DNA of 64,000 nt from Mytilus galloprovincialis (Eukaryota > Mollusca > Bivalvia > Mytilida > Mytilidae). Each line of letters opens with the position of its first letter. Positions within the stretch are counted from its first letter, which is position 1. The position numbers were made by a program, and so were the translations under genes. The notes under the pieces are model-generated. The model ran no database searches and was not told the origin of the DNA. It was given only the letters and a program-made list of their open reading frames with translations. Location of the stretch: NCBI RefSeq assembly GCF_965363235.1, contig NC_134843.1, forward strand, positions 95,079,795 to 95,143,794. The letters run 5' to 3'. This document shows, in pieces, positions 31,301 through 40,175 of this stretch.

Positions 31301-34300
31301 ACACAATTATTCAAAATTCTGATAACATAAATATTCCAAAAATTTAAAACAAACTGAAACAAATGATCCTGCTCTGTTGCATAAACAAATGACCAAGCGT
31401 AAATACAAGTCTTAGTATGAGATAAATCGTAACTTTAAAATTTATTAAAAAAAACTCGGATTTTGGAGGACGCATTTTCTTCAAACAATTGGCCTTCCCA
31501 TGCGAGCCAACTGTGCTACTCTTTTCTTATAGTTATTCCTTTATTCATATGGTGCTGTCTTCATACAGGAGCTTCTTTGTGAGAAAGGAAAGAAGCTAGC
31601 ACTATCATCTGCTATATAAATGATGTTCTCTCACTAAATTTTTCAACGTTTGGTGACTATGTTGAACGAATTTATCCAATCGATCTTGAAATTAAAGATA
31701 CAGCAGATGCAATTAAGTCATATCTTTACCTAAATCTAGAAATGGACAATTAAGATCGGTTGAGAACATACATTTACTGCAACAAATGATGTTTTAGGTT
31801 TCCCATGCCAATTGTGAAGTTTTCATTACTATGTAGCAACATTCCAACAGCACCTGCATATGAAGTAACTATGTTCTAATCGCCACAATATTCCAGGGCT
31901 TGCATTTCCTATCATGATTTGCTTGATAAAGCGTTACTGGTTACAAGTAAGCTATTAATATAAGGGTTCCAAGTGGTGAAGTTGGAATCCTCCCTTCAAA
32001 ATATTTTATGACGCTATCAAGTTGGTTGACCGTTATTAAATATCTGTTTGACAGATCACAACGAACATATTCTGATTGTCATAAACACAATCCCGTCCTC
32101 TTTCCCACGAAAGTGACCTACTGAATAAAACTTATCATCTGGTTTATACTGACACGACTAGTGTCATATGCAATCACCCTCGTCTTTGGTAGGGTTCGTG
32201 TTGGTAAGTCTTTAGGTTCCTTTGTTCGGTTTTATAAACTAGTGTTTGTCTTTTTTCATGGCGTTTTTTGTTTTTTTTCGACTTGAGTTTTTAAATTGGA
32301 CCCGCCCCTTTGGTATCTTTTGCCTCACTTTTACACCTCTCACTTCAAATGAAGGAATTGTTACTTTAATCAACATCTTTAATTATACATGCACATCTTA
32401 TGCGATATAATAATTACTACATAGACATGTTACCCTCTTCCTAGCTGGTACTTTTCGCCACCAAACATTATCACATGGTCCGCATGCGTACTGACGTTCT
32501 TCGTGCTTAAACTGGCCCTGCTGTGCGAGTTCTTTCCAAGCTTTTTCGTTTCGCACAATTTGCCACTGTGTTGGAACAAAGTTGATAGTATAAGAACGTA
32601 TTATCCTTGTTCATTTCGTATTGCTAAATAAATATACCTGGTCAAACGATAACTTATTTCCAAAAAAACTTAAGAAATATGAATAAATAACCATATTGTC
32701 ATATCAGTTTCGATACAGTGCATCGTAAATCCAATCATCTCATATTCAAGTTATATTTGCTAACTTTTAAAACTGTTACAAATGTGTTATAGTCTTGATT
32801 ACAGATACAATTCTATGGACAAGAATTTATACTTATATAATCGAATAATTCAATCCATGACATATTGTTTTGCATATTACCACTATTGATATGCTAATTT
32901 TTTGTATTCTTAACTTTCGTTTTTGCTAATGTGGTTTGTCTATATGCCTGTTTGTTTTTTCTGTTGACATATGATTAATTATAACATAATGTTGATTGTT
33001 GTACCTCTACTTTTGTCATTTTTCATTGTCATCTATTATATCTGTTTGTTTTGTCTCACATTGTTGTAACTATTACGGAATATGATGCTAGGCATCAAAC
33101 CAGTTCAAATTCACCATTTTCTACATAAGAAATTATCAGTACCAAGTCAAGAAAAATATGAAAGTTGATGTCCATTCATTTGATGTGTTTAAGATTTTGA
33201 ATTTGACATTTGATTATGGACTTTCCGTTTAGAATTTTCTTTGGAGTTCGGTTTGTTTGTTATAATAGTATTAACCGAATAAATCCATGCTATTTTGAGG
33301 CGTTTCATTACTATGCAGATCGAATATCGGTATCTATCACATATTGCACTTTTCTATCCTTCGTTTGTTTCATAAACAGCAAAAAAAGTGACATAAGTTG
33401 GGCTATCAACAATACAGGTGAACGGAATTATCCGGTCATCAAATAACGTCAGCGCTAAAATGCCCACTTGTAATTTAAAATTTTTCGCTAATATGTTTTG
33501 CCCCAACTTTTGGTATTTTAACACTTTTTCTTAACAATACTAGTAGTTAGTTTTCAGTATGATTAATATCATACCCCTTCGTCATCAGATCTGCTGATTT
33601 TTCTTATGGCTTGTAATTCAGCTGAAATATATGATTTTAAACATTAGACAAAGTTTTAAAATCGAAAACATTCTTTTAATTATTGTGTTGAATGCAATGT
33701 TGAACTTTTTTACGAGGAAATACTGGTAAATATTGCGTTGGAAAATCACAGCCTTAATAAGATAAGCATCAATGAATTTTTAAAGGATTTAAAAAAAAAA
33801 TAAACCTACAACATGTCGCCGCATTAAATCTGATTTTAACTAATTGTAACAGACAAAATTTGTTCACTTAGCTTTCAGCATTTCGCTAAATACGTATATA
33901 CGTTGTAAGTTCACTATAATGAAATAAATGTACGAAAATATTAAAATATTCGCTGAAATGAAGATGCAATCTTTTTTATAAGTGTTGGACGATAAACGAA
34001 AATTCATTACTTTTTTACCGTTTCTACATGCCACACTTTCTGAATATGAATCATTGCTTACTGGGTATTTCATTTGCTAAATTTAAACACATCCGACCTC
34101 TTTATATTTTAACCTTTGACAACGGTTAGAAAAACATACAATTGATTTTCCTATCTGGGATACACGTATACGCCCTAATTCGTCTTGATCTTTTTATTTG
34201 TTAAAGCTACAATAAATGTTTACTAGATTAAAATACCTGTTAAGGCAAAATGAACAGTAGCTTGGACATCCCCCTGGTGGTGATTTATAAGTCTCTCTGC

Positions 34301-34374
34301 TTCTTCATAGGCAAAGCGACCTCTTAATACTTCTCGTAGACTCTGTATCTTTGTACGTATAATGGGTACTGGTC
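25122..34374 (-). CDS. SHFL: SHFL (Shiftless / C19orf66 / RyDEN) homologue, five exons
   Basis: In vertebrates SHFL is an interferon-induced cytoplasmic RNA-binding protein. It blocks programmed -1 ribosomal frameshifting and restricts many RNA viruses and retroviruses. Exons in coding order are 34237-34374, 32434-32565, 29830-29933, 26643-26809 and 25122-25324, with a TGA stop at 25122-25124. The last four exons join in phase into one zinc-ribbon-rich protein. It has RQYACGPCDNVWWRKVP, then CKRC, WGWAEFACNNCEHVFRGFGQ, SPCFRC, NHSCFSHNC, PGICVHPKS, FPSHSHHSTGSTIDT and an acidic DEDDGDD tail. These match the human motifs CSSCDHVWWRRVP, WGLAEFHCPKC, HSCSAADC, ISSGSTVAT and the acidic C terminus in the same order. 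The N-terminal start is not found. A further exon is probably missing between 34237 and 32565, because phases do not match there. Confidence 0.9.
25775..25935 (+). repeat. Interspersed repeat in SHFL intron
   Basis: The block with GTAGTTCTCCTCTTATATTT and CAGCTGTATACTACTGTTGC matches a common mussel repeat as I remember it. It has no coding support. Confidence 0.5.
26075..26600 (+). repeat. Tandem repeat, TTTGGTATGCAGTTGTATAA units
   Basis: Two to three diverged units share GGTATGCAGTTGTATAAGC and AGTCATGGTCAATTGACTTT-like blocks. The same family forms the better arrays at 29232-29590 and 30089-30905. Confidence 0.65.
26643..26809 (-). CDS. SHFL: SHFL homologue, SPCxxC and HSCF exon
   Basis: This 167-nt exon has a TTGCAG acceptor and a GCAG|GTGAGT donor. 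It encodes RGFGQMGNTRSPCFRC, a basic stretch (FPRKKRKDTERIQRRAR) and NHSCFSHNCFRR. The basic stretch fits an RNA-binding role known for the family. Confidence 0.92.
26960..27560 (+). mobile_element. Retroelement fragment: reverse-transcriptase C terminus plus 3' tail
   Basis: This is a fossil of a reverse-transcriptase element. The last ~90 residues (APAYGVYTFQLIRYSRAC, DFLDRGLLLTRKLL, FRKFYGRHHELVDRYG) are still readable and are followed by the family's non-coding tail. In mussels this C terminus usually follows a YIDD-type reverse transcriptase; I am unsure whether the class is Penelope-like or another non-LTR type. It is truncated at the 5' side. Confidence 0.6.
28230..28275 (+). repeat. 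Decayed hammerhead motif
   Basis: CACTGATGCGTCTTACTTAG then ACGAAATGTGTC retains the order of the retrozyme hammerhead: core, GTCT...AGAC stem II, GAAA, then GTC. The core has a substitution (CTGATGC) and stem III is eroded, so self-cleavage is unlikely. It is in a SHFL intron, on the opposite strand to the gene. Confidence 0.55.
29232..29590 (+). repeat. Tandem-core repeat with hairpin start
   Basis: It opens with a TCTCGCTTGATGGAGTCAAAAAGCGAGACA hairpin (arms TCTCGCTT/AAGCGAGA) and closes near AAAAAGCGAAACGTATCTCA. It contains two GGTATGCAGTTGTATTAGC-type units. It lies in an intron of the SHFL gene. Confidence 0.65.
29830..29933 (-). CDS. SHFL: SHFL homologue, CxxC...WG.AEF exon
   Basis: This 104-nt exon has a TTTTTGCAG acceptor and a CAG|GTATAT donor. 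It encodes SKCKRCYVRYDAIPR and EWGWAEFACNNCEHVF, two further CxxC pairs. In human SHFL the same stretch is CRKCRKRYEPVP then MWGLAEFHCPKC. Confidence 0.92.
30089..30905 (+). repeat. Tandem-core repeat, four ~167-bp units
   Basis: The GGTATGCAGTTG landmark occurs at 30233, 30401, 30568 and 30733, giving spacings of 168, 167 and 165. The 5' boundary is a TCTCGCTTGACGGAG hairpin with a GGCGGCGACAGCGGCG stretch, and the 3' boundary is AAAAAAGCGAGACATATCTC. This architecture (short hairpin head, 150-170 bp tandem core, defined tail) matches bivalve tandem-core elements in general form. Confidence 0.75.
31165..31265 (-). repeat. Interspersed repeat, reverse copy
   Basis: The reverse complement begins AAAGTAAAATCACAAAAATAC and runs through GGAAAGTCCCTTATCAAATG. 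It is the same family as 21780 and 39985. Another reverse copy lies at 33165-33245. Confidence 0.6.
31640..32340 (+). mobile_element. Strongly decayed retroelement fragment
   Basis: It is recognisably related to the fragment at 26960-27560 (CAGGGCTTGCATTTCCTATC, TATCATGATTTGCTTGATAA) and extends a little further upstream. The 3' tail (GTGACCTACTGAATAAA, CTTTGGTAGGGTTCGTGTTG) is also degraded. It has many breaks and is older than the 27-kb copy. It lies immediately downstream, in genome coordinates, of no gene of its own and fills SHFL intron DNA. Confidence 0.55.
32434..32565 (-). CDS. SHFL: SHFL homologue, first zinc-ribbon half
   Basis: This 132-nt exon gives 44 residues in phase 0, containing YACGPCDNVWWRKVPARKR. 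The CxxC followed by VWWR is the strongest SHFL signature. It has a CCAACACAG acceptor. The donor GTAACA is weak. Confidence 0.9.
34237..34374 (-). CDS. SHFL: SHFL homologue, N-terminal-region exon
   Basis: This 138-nt exon encodes KIQSLREVLRGRFAYEEAER and then a helix ending VQATVHFALT. It resembles the SVRRLREKFHGKV segment of human SHFL. It has a GCAG acceptor and an ACAG|GTATTT donor, and both junctions are phase 1. Because the next recognised exon starts in phase 0, an exon of length 3n+2 should lie between them. Confidence 0.65.
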
Positions 34375-34404
34375 CTGCCTTCAATACAATGTATGGGATT
34401 TTAC

Positions 34405-34625
34405 GAAAACAGATCCTGCGCAAAATGTGGAGCAGGACCTGCTTACCCTTCCGGAGCACATGATCACCCCAAGTTTTGGGTGAGGTTCGTGTTGCTAAGT
34501 CTTGAGTTTTCTATATTGTGTCTTGTGTACTTTTATTTATCTGTTTGTCTTTTGCCGTGGCGTTGTCAGCTTATTTTCGATCTGTTAGTTTGACTGTATC
34601 TCTTGTATCTTTCGGCCCGCTTTTA
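34405..34625 (+). mobile_element. Retroelement 3' tail next to an SHFL exon
   Basis: AAATGTGGAGCAGGACCTGC, CTTACCCTTCCGGAGCACAT and TTTTCTATATTGTGTCTTGT match the tails at 14410 and 27230. It starts about 30 bases from the acceptor of the SHFL exon at 34237-34374, so it borders that splice site. Confidence 0.6.
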
Positions 34626-34816
34626 TATTTTATTTCACAATAAAAAGATTGTCAATCGGATCCTGAAAGTCATATTGCCCACAAAACCATTTATCTCAAT
34701 ATTAAATATTCTTTTGGTATTCTTATCATTTAAATATATGGAATGATCCCCAAAAACTAGCTTAATATGTTTCGTAAAGGATCGTATGCACATATATTGT
34801 TTATCGTTGTGTATTG

Positions 34817-35262
34817 TATGGAACGCCGTAACTGCCTTATGGTACTTCATTCTGTATCATGATGAGATTTTTCCTTTATTATGATGAGGTTTTTCTCTAT
34901 TATGATGAGCTTTTTCTCTATTATGATGAGCGTTTTCTTTAATATGATGAGCTTTTCCTCTATTATGATGAGTTTTTTTTTATTGTGATGAGCTTTTTCT
35001 TTATTATGATGAACTTTTTTATTATTATGATGAGCTTTTTCTTTATTATGATGAGCTTTTTCTCTATTATGATTAGCTTTTTCTCTATGATGAGTTTTTT
35101 CTCTCTATTATGATGAGCTGCTAGAAGGGAATCATGGCAAATAAAGAGAATTAAAATCAAACAAAAAGAAAAATGGCAGAATCAGAAATGTTGAAAGTTC
35201 TTCGGAATGTTGGCTTGCTCCATGTGCGGGAAATGTTTGATACAGATAAAAATTACACCAAA
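34817..35262. repeat. Left inverted-repeat arm with 21-bp minisatellite
   Basis: About 13 units of ATGATGAGCTTTTTCTCTAT-type sequence fill 34858-35115. Then follows a unique block with GGGAATCATGGCAAATAAAG and GTTGGCTTGCTCCATGTG. The arm matches the right arm in inverse order but has more minisatellite units. Confidence 0.85.
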
Positions 35263-35614
35263 AATTTTAAAATCAATCGGGTCCAGGACCAATCCAGTAT
35301 ATCTTATCAAAATCCTTCGTTTTTAAATCAATTTCCTATGTGCATACATTTAGAGTAATTAAAAGCTGGTAAACTCAGTGTATGACAAATATTTCCGCTT
35401 ATGGAATACATTATTCTGCATTTATTTCCATATTTTTCTAGAAATTCACAATTGCATGATTGTAGTAGAATTGTTGTGTGTACACTACAAAAAAAGGATG
35501 TTTCGGTTATGGTCATGTAGACCTAGGCTTATCCTCATCAGGTATCCCTAGCCTTGTGTTTCCTCCTTTGTAATATATAGAATAGTTCAAATTTGATTTC
35601 TCTCATGGGGATAC
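35260..35614 (-). repeat. Hammerhead-bearing unit 1 (3' side of the Penelope-like element)
   Basis: This is a direct tandem copy of 35615-35968 and reads 5' to 3' from 35614 downward. It starts GTATCCCC, which is the base immediately after the predicted cleavage site of the complete hammerhead. The partial ribozyme (35495-35614) keeps stem I, CTGATGAGG and CCGAAAC but lacks the 5' strand of stem III and the GTC triplet. It contains a 62-codon frame (35328-35516). Confidence 0.75.
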
Positions 35615-35968
35615 TGTTTTGTTAAAATCAATAGGGTCCAGGACCAATCCAGTATATCTTATCATAATCCTTCGTTTTTAAATCAATTTCCTATGTGCAT
35701 ACATTTAGAGTAATTAAGAGCTGGTAAACTCAGTGTATGATAAATATTTCCGGTTATGGAATATATTCTTTTGCATTTATTTCCATATTTTTCTAGAAAT
35801 TCACAATTGCATGTTTGTAGTATAATAATTTTTGTGTCTGTATTAAAAAAAGGTGTTTCGGTTATGGTCATGTTGACCTAGGCTTATCCTCATCAGGTAT
35901 CCCTAGTCTATTTGTTTCCTCTTTGTAATATGTAGGAAGTTTAAATTTGATTTCTCTTATGGGGATAC
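35615..35968 (-). repeat. Hammerhead-bearing unit 2
   Basis: This 354-bp unit, read from 35968 downward, is a pseudo-LTR-like copy of unit 1. It carries all but the stem III 5' strand of the complete hammerhead and a 62-codon frame (35683-35871) that is also open in unit 1. It lies about 140 bases beyond the end of the reverse-transcriptase frame. Confidence 0.75.
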
Positions 35969-35975
35969 GACACCT
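35851..35975 (-). ncRNA. Hammerhead ribozyme of the Penelope-like element
   Basis: On the minus strand AGGTGT (35975-35970) pairs perfectly with ACACCT after GAA as a 6-bp stem III. The GTC triplet ends at 35969. GTATCCC pairs perfectly with GGGATAC as a 7-bp stem I enclosing a ~60-nt loop. The core CTGATGA and GAAA flank a long stem II with GG/CC at its base and a GGTC/GACC hairpin inside. Every consensus core base is present. The ends open at stem III, unlike the retrozyme hammerheads at 24 kb, which open at stem I. Penelope-like elements are known to carry hammerheads in their pseudo-LTRs. Confidence 0.82.
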
Positions 35976-36110
35976 GTTCATACGTTTTAGTTCGTTTCTT
36001 TCTTTTTTGTTTCATTTGTTTTTTGTTATTTATTTCTCTCTTATTTTAGCAGTTTTGTAATTTTATTATGTGTGATATTTTTATCTTTTATTTGATTTTA
36101 AATTATCACA

Positions 36111-37260
36111 CTATTTTTCCATTTTAGAATTCGTTAAATATTCTTTTAGATTTCTATGTCTTTTGTACGCAATAATCGGTGGTTTTGGAAACATCGTTTT
36201 AGTATTTCTGTTTTGTTCGATTAGGTGCCAATGTTTCCTTAAAGCTCTTCCGATTCCTTTAAATGCTGGGTTTAATCTAGTTGCAAAAACGAGTGGTAGA
36301 GCCGCTTTTTTATTTTTATAATTGTATTTCAAGGTTTGTTTCCATTCTCGTTTTGTTGTATTAGTTATAATGTTGTCAATCTCATTTTCGTTATGTCCTC
36401 TTTTAAGAAGTTTAGACTTAAAAAGTTGGACTTCTCTATTGAAGTCTTTTATGTCATTGCAAGATCTTCTAAAACGAATAATTTCTGCAGTAATTAATCC
36501 TTTAAATACGGATGTAGAGTGGGTTGATGTTCGTTCCAGGTATTGGAAATTATCAGTGGGTTTCCGATATAGTTTGACGTCTAAAATTTGCATTTCTTCC
36601 CATCGTTCACCTTTGAAGACAGTTATGTCTAGAAATTGTATACTTTCTGATGATATCTCATCTGTAAATTTAATTAATGGGTGTATAGTATTAGCGATGT
36701 CGAAGAAAGTCATAAGATTATCTTCACTGGAATCAAATAGGACAAAGCCATCGTCCTGATAAATTGATAAATGCGTGATATTGTTTTTAAACTGGAATAG
36801 ATCAAGTATTTTTGAAATTATTTCAAACATTCTGATATCAGCTAAACTAGGACTCATTGGGTTTCCCATAGGAATCCCACATCTCTGTTTGAATATTATG
36901 TTATTAAATTCAAATTCATTATTTGTTAGTACGTAATTCAATAGCTCGAGTATTTCATTCCTGGGTGGAAGAGGTATATCATATTTAATTCGGAGTATTT
37001 TTGGCCAAGCTCTATCGACCGCTTCAATTATTTCTTTGTGTGTGAGTGAGTTGTACATACTCGAAATATCAAAACTGCATAATAGGATATTTTTAGGTGC
37101 TTTTACACTTTCAATTTTGTTGATGAATGCGGTCGGGTCTTTTGTATATGTCCAAAGTGTGCTTACAACTGGATTGAGAAAATAGTCTATAAATTGACCA
37201 ATTTTTTCAACCGGACTATTGCATAACGAAACAATTTGTCTGCCAGGGAGTTGAACTTCA
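36111..37260 (-). pseudogene. Penelope-like reverse transcriptase, main catalytic part
   Basis: The frame holds an RT palm with QRCGIPMGNPMSPSLADI and the catalytic YQDDGFVLF box. Downstream lie the family's FLDITVFKGERW, YRKPTDNFQYLERTSTH and the RFRRSCND block, then LNPAFKG and NLKEYL near the end. The KPT...YL...S.H...R.RR.C block is diagnostic of Penelope-like elements as against LINEs or LTR elements. No GIY-YIG endonuclease follows, so it is either an endonuclease-lacking type or has lost it. The element as a whole is broken. Confidence 0.85.
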
Positions 37261-37402
37261 TTTAAGTGTTCACTGTTTGCTTATTTTGTCTCGATAAATT
37301 TGATTTAATTTGTGTATCTTTGGTAGTATATATAATCTTCCTAGTCTTTTATTTTCGTATCATGTTGACTACTCGTATGTAGTGTTATGAAGGTAATTAT
37401 TA

Positions 37403-38076
37403 TCATGTAATTTTTTTCAGCATTCCATTTATAGTTTCTGAAATATTTTTTGTATGACACTCCTGGATTTGTTCATAATGTATGTTGTTATTTAGTATAA
37501 CCATTGCTTGTTTAATGTATAATTTCTTATCAAGAACGACTGTGGTTGAGTTCTTATCAGCTTTTTTAATTATAATATTTTTATTCGCTCGTAAATTGTT
37601 TAAAGCTATTCTTTCCTTTTTACTTAGATTGTCTCTAATTATGTTCATTTTCAATTTGCTGAGTTCCAGTTTTGTCGCAAATAGATGATTTTCAATTGTA
37701 TTATTTGTATGTTTCGGTTTATATCCTGATTTTCTCCTGAATGAGTGGTATGTATATGTATTGGAAATATCTTCAAATTGAAATTTACATCTCATTTTTC
37801 TCGATATTTCATCGAAATCTTGTAATAGGTTTTGTTTCGCATTTTTATTTAAGGGTTTAAGAAAATAAATTTTAAACCTTTTGCTAAAACAAGTATTTCA
37901 TCATTGGTTAGGTTTTCTTGAGTAAATATATCTATGTAATTTAACGCTTTCTCAATTTTTGCATTGTGTTGATTGTTCTTCATAAACTGTTTTCTCCTTC
38001 TATTATGAGTTTTCAATTTACTCAAATATTTTTTTGTTTTGTTTTCCTTTTTAAATCTTCTTTTTTGTTTCTTCAT
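37403..38076 (-). pseudogene. Penelope-like element, N-terminal part
   Basis: Two coding pieces precede the catalytic part. The first is very basic (KKQKRRFKKENKTKKYLSK) and includes NLTNDEILVLAKGLKF, a typical Penelope N-terminal motif. The second contains IIKKADKNSTTVVLDKKLYI, the conserved RT1-type block of these elements. I treat this as a fossil and do not reconstruct it. Confidence 0.8.
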
Positions 38077-38525
38077 TGCTTATGATTTTGTACTTTATTT
38101 GAGAAATAAAGTATTTTAATTTGTTATTCTATTTGAGAACAACTGAACTGAGCAGTCTCTATTTGAGAGATTACTTTATATTTGTTATTCTTTTTGAGTA
38201 TAATATATTTTAATAGTCTCTATTTGAGAGAGTACTATATGGTGATATTCTATTTGAGAATATTTTGTGCTATCAGTCTCTGTTTGAGAGATGATTGTTA
38301 TTCCAATAATATATAAAACAGTTTCTTTCCCTTTCTATGTTTTAGCGTTAAGATAGATCCTACAGTGTAATAGATAAGCGTGTGAACGGCCATCCAAACT
38401 ATCAGTTTTCACAGGTTTCATGTTTCCATACTTGATGCATTTCATTCGCAGTGTCATCATATATGCGCAGGAATGGTAACTCCTAGATATTCCAGTTCAT
38501 GTTTTGAAAGCATACTGACAAAATG

Positions 38526-38882
38526 TGGTGTTATTTTTTTCTTTTTCAAACATTTCCCACACATGGAGCAAGCCAACATTCCACAGAACTTTCAACAATT
38601 CTGATTCTGCCATTTTTCTTTTTGTTTGATCTTAATTCTCTTAATTTCCCATGATTCCCTTCTTACAGCGCATCATAATAGAGAAAAACCTCATCATACA
38701 GAAAAAACTCATCATAATAGAGAAAAAGCTCATCATAATAGAGAAAAAGCTTATCATAATAAGGAAAAAGCTCATCATAATAGAGAAAAAGCTCATCATA
38801 ATAGAGAAAACCTCATCATAATAAAGAAAAACCTCATCATAATAAAGAATAAATTACCATAAGGCAATTACGGCGTTCCATA
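38526..38882. repeat. Right inverted-repeat arm with 21-bp minisatellite
   Basis: About nine units in the opposite orientation (CTCATCATAATAGAGAAAAA) lie at 38668-38850. The translated heptad HHNREKA is a by-product of the 21-bp unit, not a protein. The outer end is CGGCGTTCCATA. Confidence 0.85.
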
Positions 38883-39984
38883 GTATTGTTATGTTGTTCG
38901 TGACATATTCATTCTATAATCTTCGACGTTTGAATATGGTTACCATCTTGACAAGAGGTAATAGCACGCACTGTATCAGGACCAACCAGCACGGAATATG
39001 ACATATATAAACAGAATAAACAATTTTAAGAGCTGACTTTTTGTCGTGTGGTACGAGAATAAAGCGGTATATCGGGATATATTTTTCGTTCAAGGTGTTC
39101 TAGAATAAACAGTAGAGCAGTATGAAGGGATCTCTATCTCTCTCTCTTTCTCTCTCTCCCAAATCTGTCTCTTGTGTAGATTCAACATACATGACATACC
39201 TGATCATTCTCTCTCCTATAGATAATGTCATCCATCTGATTATTATTTGTAGTAGTTTTATCTCATAAAAACAACGGATCAATAAGTAAATATTTGATAA
39301 TTTACTTCCTCAATTTAAAACTAAATTGTCGTTATTTTTAAATTTCAAGTATGAAAGCGTAAATACCACTCGGCAAAGTGAAATTCATGACTGGACTGGA
39401 TTGAACTCTTCTGGATTGGACTGACCTGACTGTACTGTTGGGCTTTTGACTGAAAATTATATGAATATATTTTTCTTTCAAATTTAAATTGTTTTTCTTT
39501 TTAATGTTAATATTCTTCTCTCAATTATAAAATGGAAAAGCAGAGTAATAAATCTTTCAACGCACGATGATTAATTTTAGTGCAAAGATTGAAGTTTATA
39601 TTCTTTCCAATGCCTGATTACCAATCATATACAGAGTATAACGTATATAATTGCTGATAATTTAAACATAATCACGACATACAAACCAAATAGTAAAAGA
39701 AAAAGCAAAGTAGGAAATTATCATACAATTTTAACAAGCAAATTCTGGTTAGTGCCAACTTATACTAGATTTAATTTAGTTCAGGGACTATTACACTAGT
39801 GTATTAAATTTAATTGCTTTTTGATTTGCATTGCTTAGAACTACACATATTCCATTAAATGAGTCTACTGTTTACAATTTTAATCTAATATTGAGTATTT
39901 AAACTATTAATTCATTTAGAACTGACATACACATCATGTCATCATGTTGGATTAAGTATGGTAAATATAAAAAATACTAGTACT

Positions 39985-40175
39985 AAAAAGTAAAATCACA
40001 AAAAAAAAACTCAGAGGAAACTTCAAAACGGAAAGTCCTAATCAAATAACAAAATCTAATGATAAAATACATCAAACGAATGGTCAACAACTATCATATT
40101 CCTGACTTGGTACAGGCATTTTCAAATGTAGAAAATGGTGGATTGGACCTGGTTTTGTAACCTCTTATCACAGTT
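39985..40175 (+). repeat. Interspersed repeat, AGTAAAATCAC family
   Basis: Landmarks are AAAAGTAAAATCACAAAAAA, GGAAAGTCCTAATCAAATAA, CATATTCCTGACTTGGTACA and GGTGGATTGGACCTGG. It is one of at least eight copies in the window, in both orientations. Confidence 0.7.

Larger units (their letters stand above)
34811..38888 (-). mobile_element. 4.07-kb composite element: inverted repeats enclosing a Penelope-like element
   Basis: TATGGAACGCCGTAACTGCC at 34817 is matched in inverse by GGCAATTACGGCGTTCCATA ending at 38882. GTATTG flanks both ends (34811-34816, 38883-38888), giving a likely 6-bp target duplication. The left arm is 34817-35262 and the right arm 38526-38882. Both contain the same order: outer unique block, 21-bp minisatellite, then an AAGAAAAATGGCAGAATCAG block. 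Between the arms, on the minus strand, are Penelope-like reverse-transcriptase coding pieces (38076 down to 36111) and two ~355-bp hammerhead units (35968 down to 35260). The element is not intact: the coding region is split by a small number of breaks. It lies upstream of the most 5' SHFL exon seen, probably in that gene's first intron. Confidence 0.75.

Noticed and set aside
36322-36759. 145-codon plus-strand frame
   Set aside because: It is antisense to the Penelope-like catalytic region, whose motifs are clear on the minus strand.
38626-38862. Repetitive frame with HHNREKA heptads
   Set aside because: It is a by-product of the 21-bp minisatellite in the right inverted arm. The left arm gives IIIKKKL-type nonsense in another frame.
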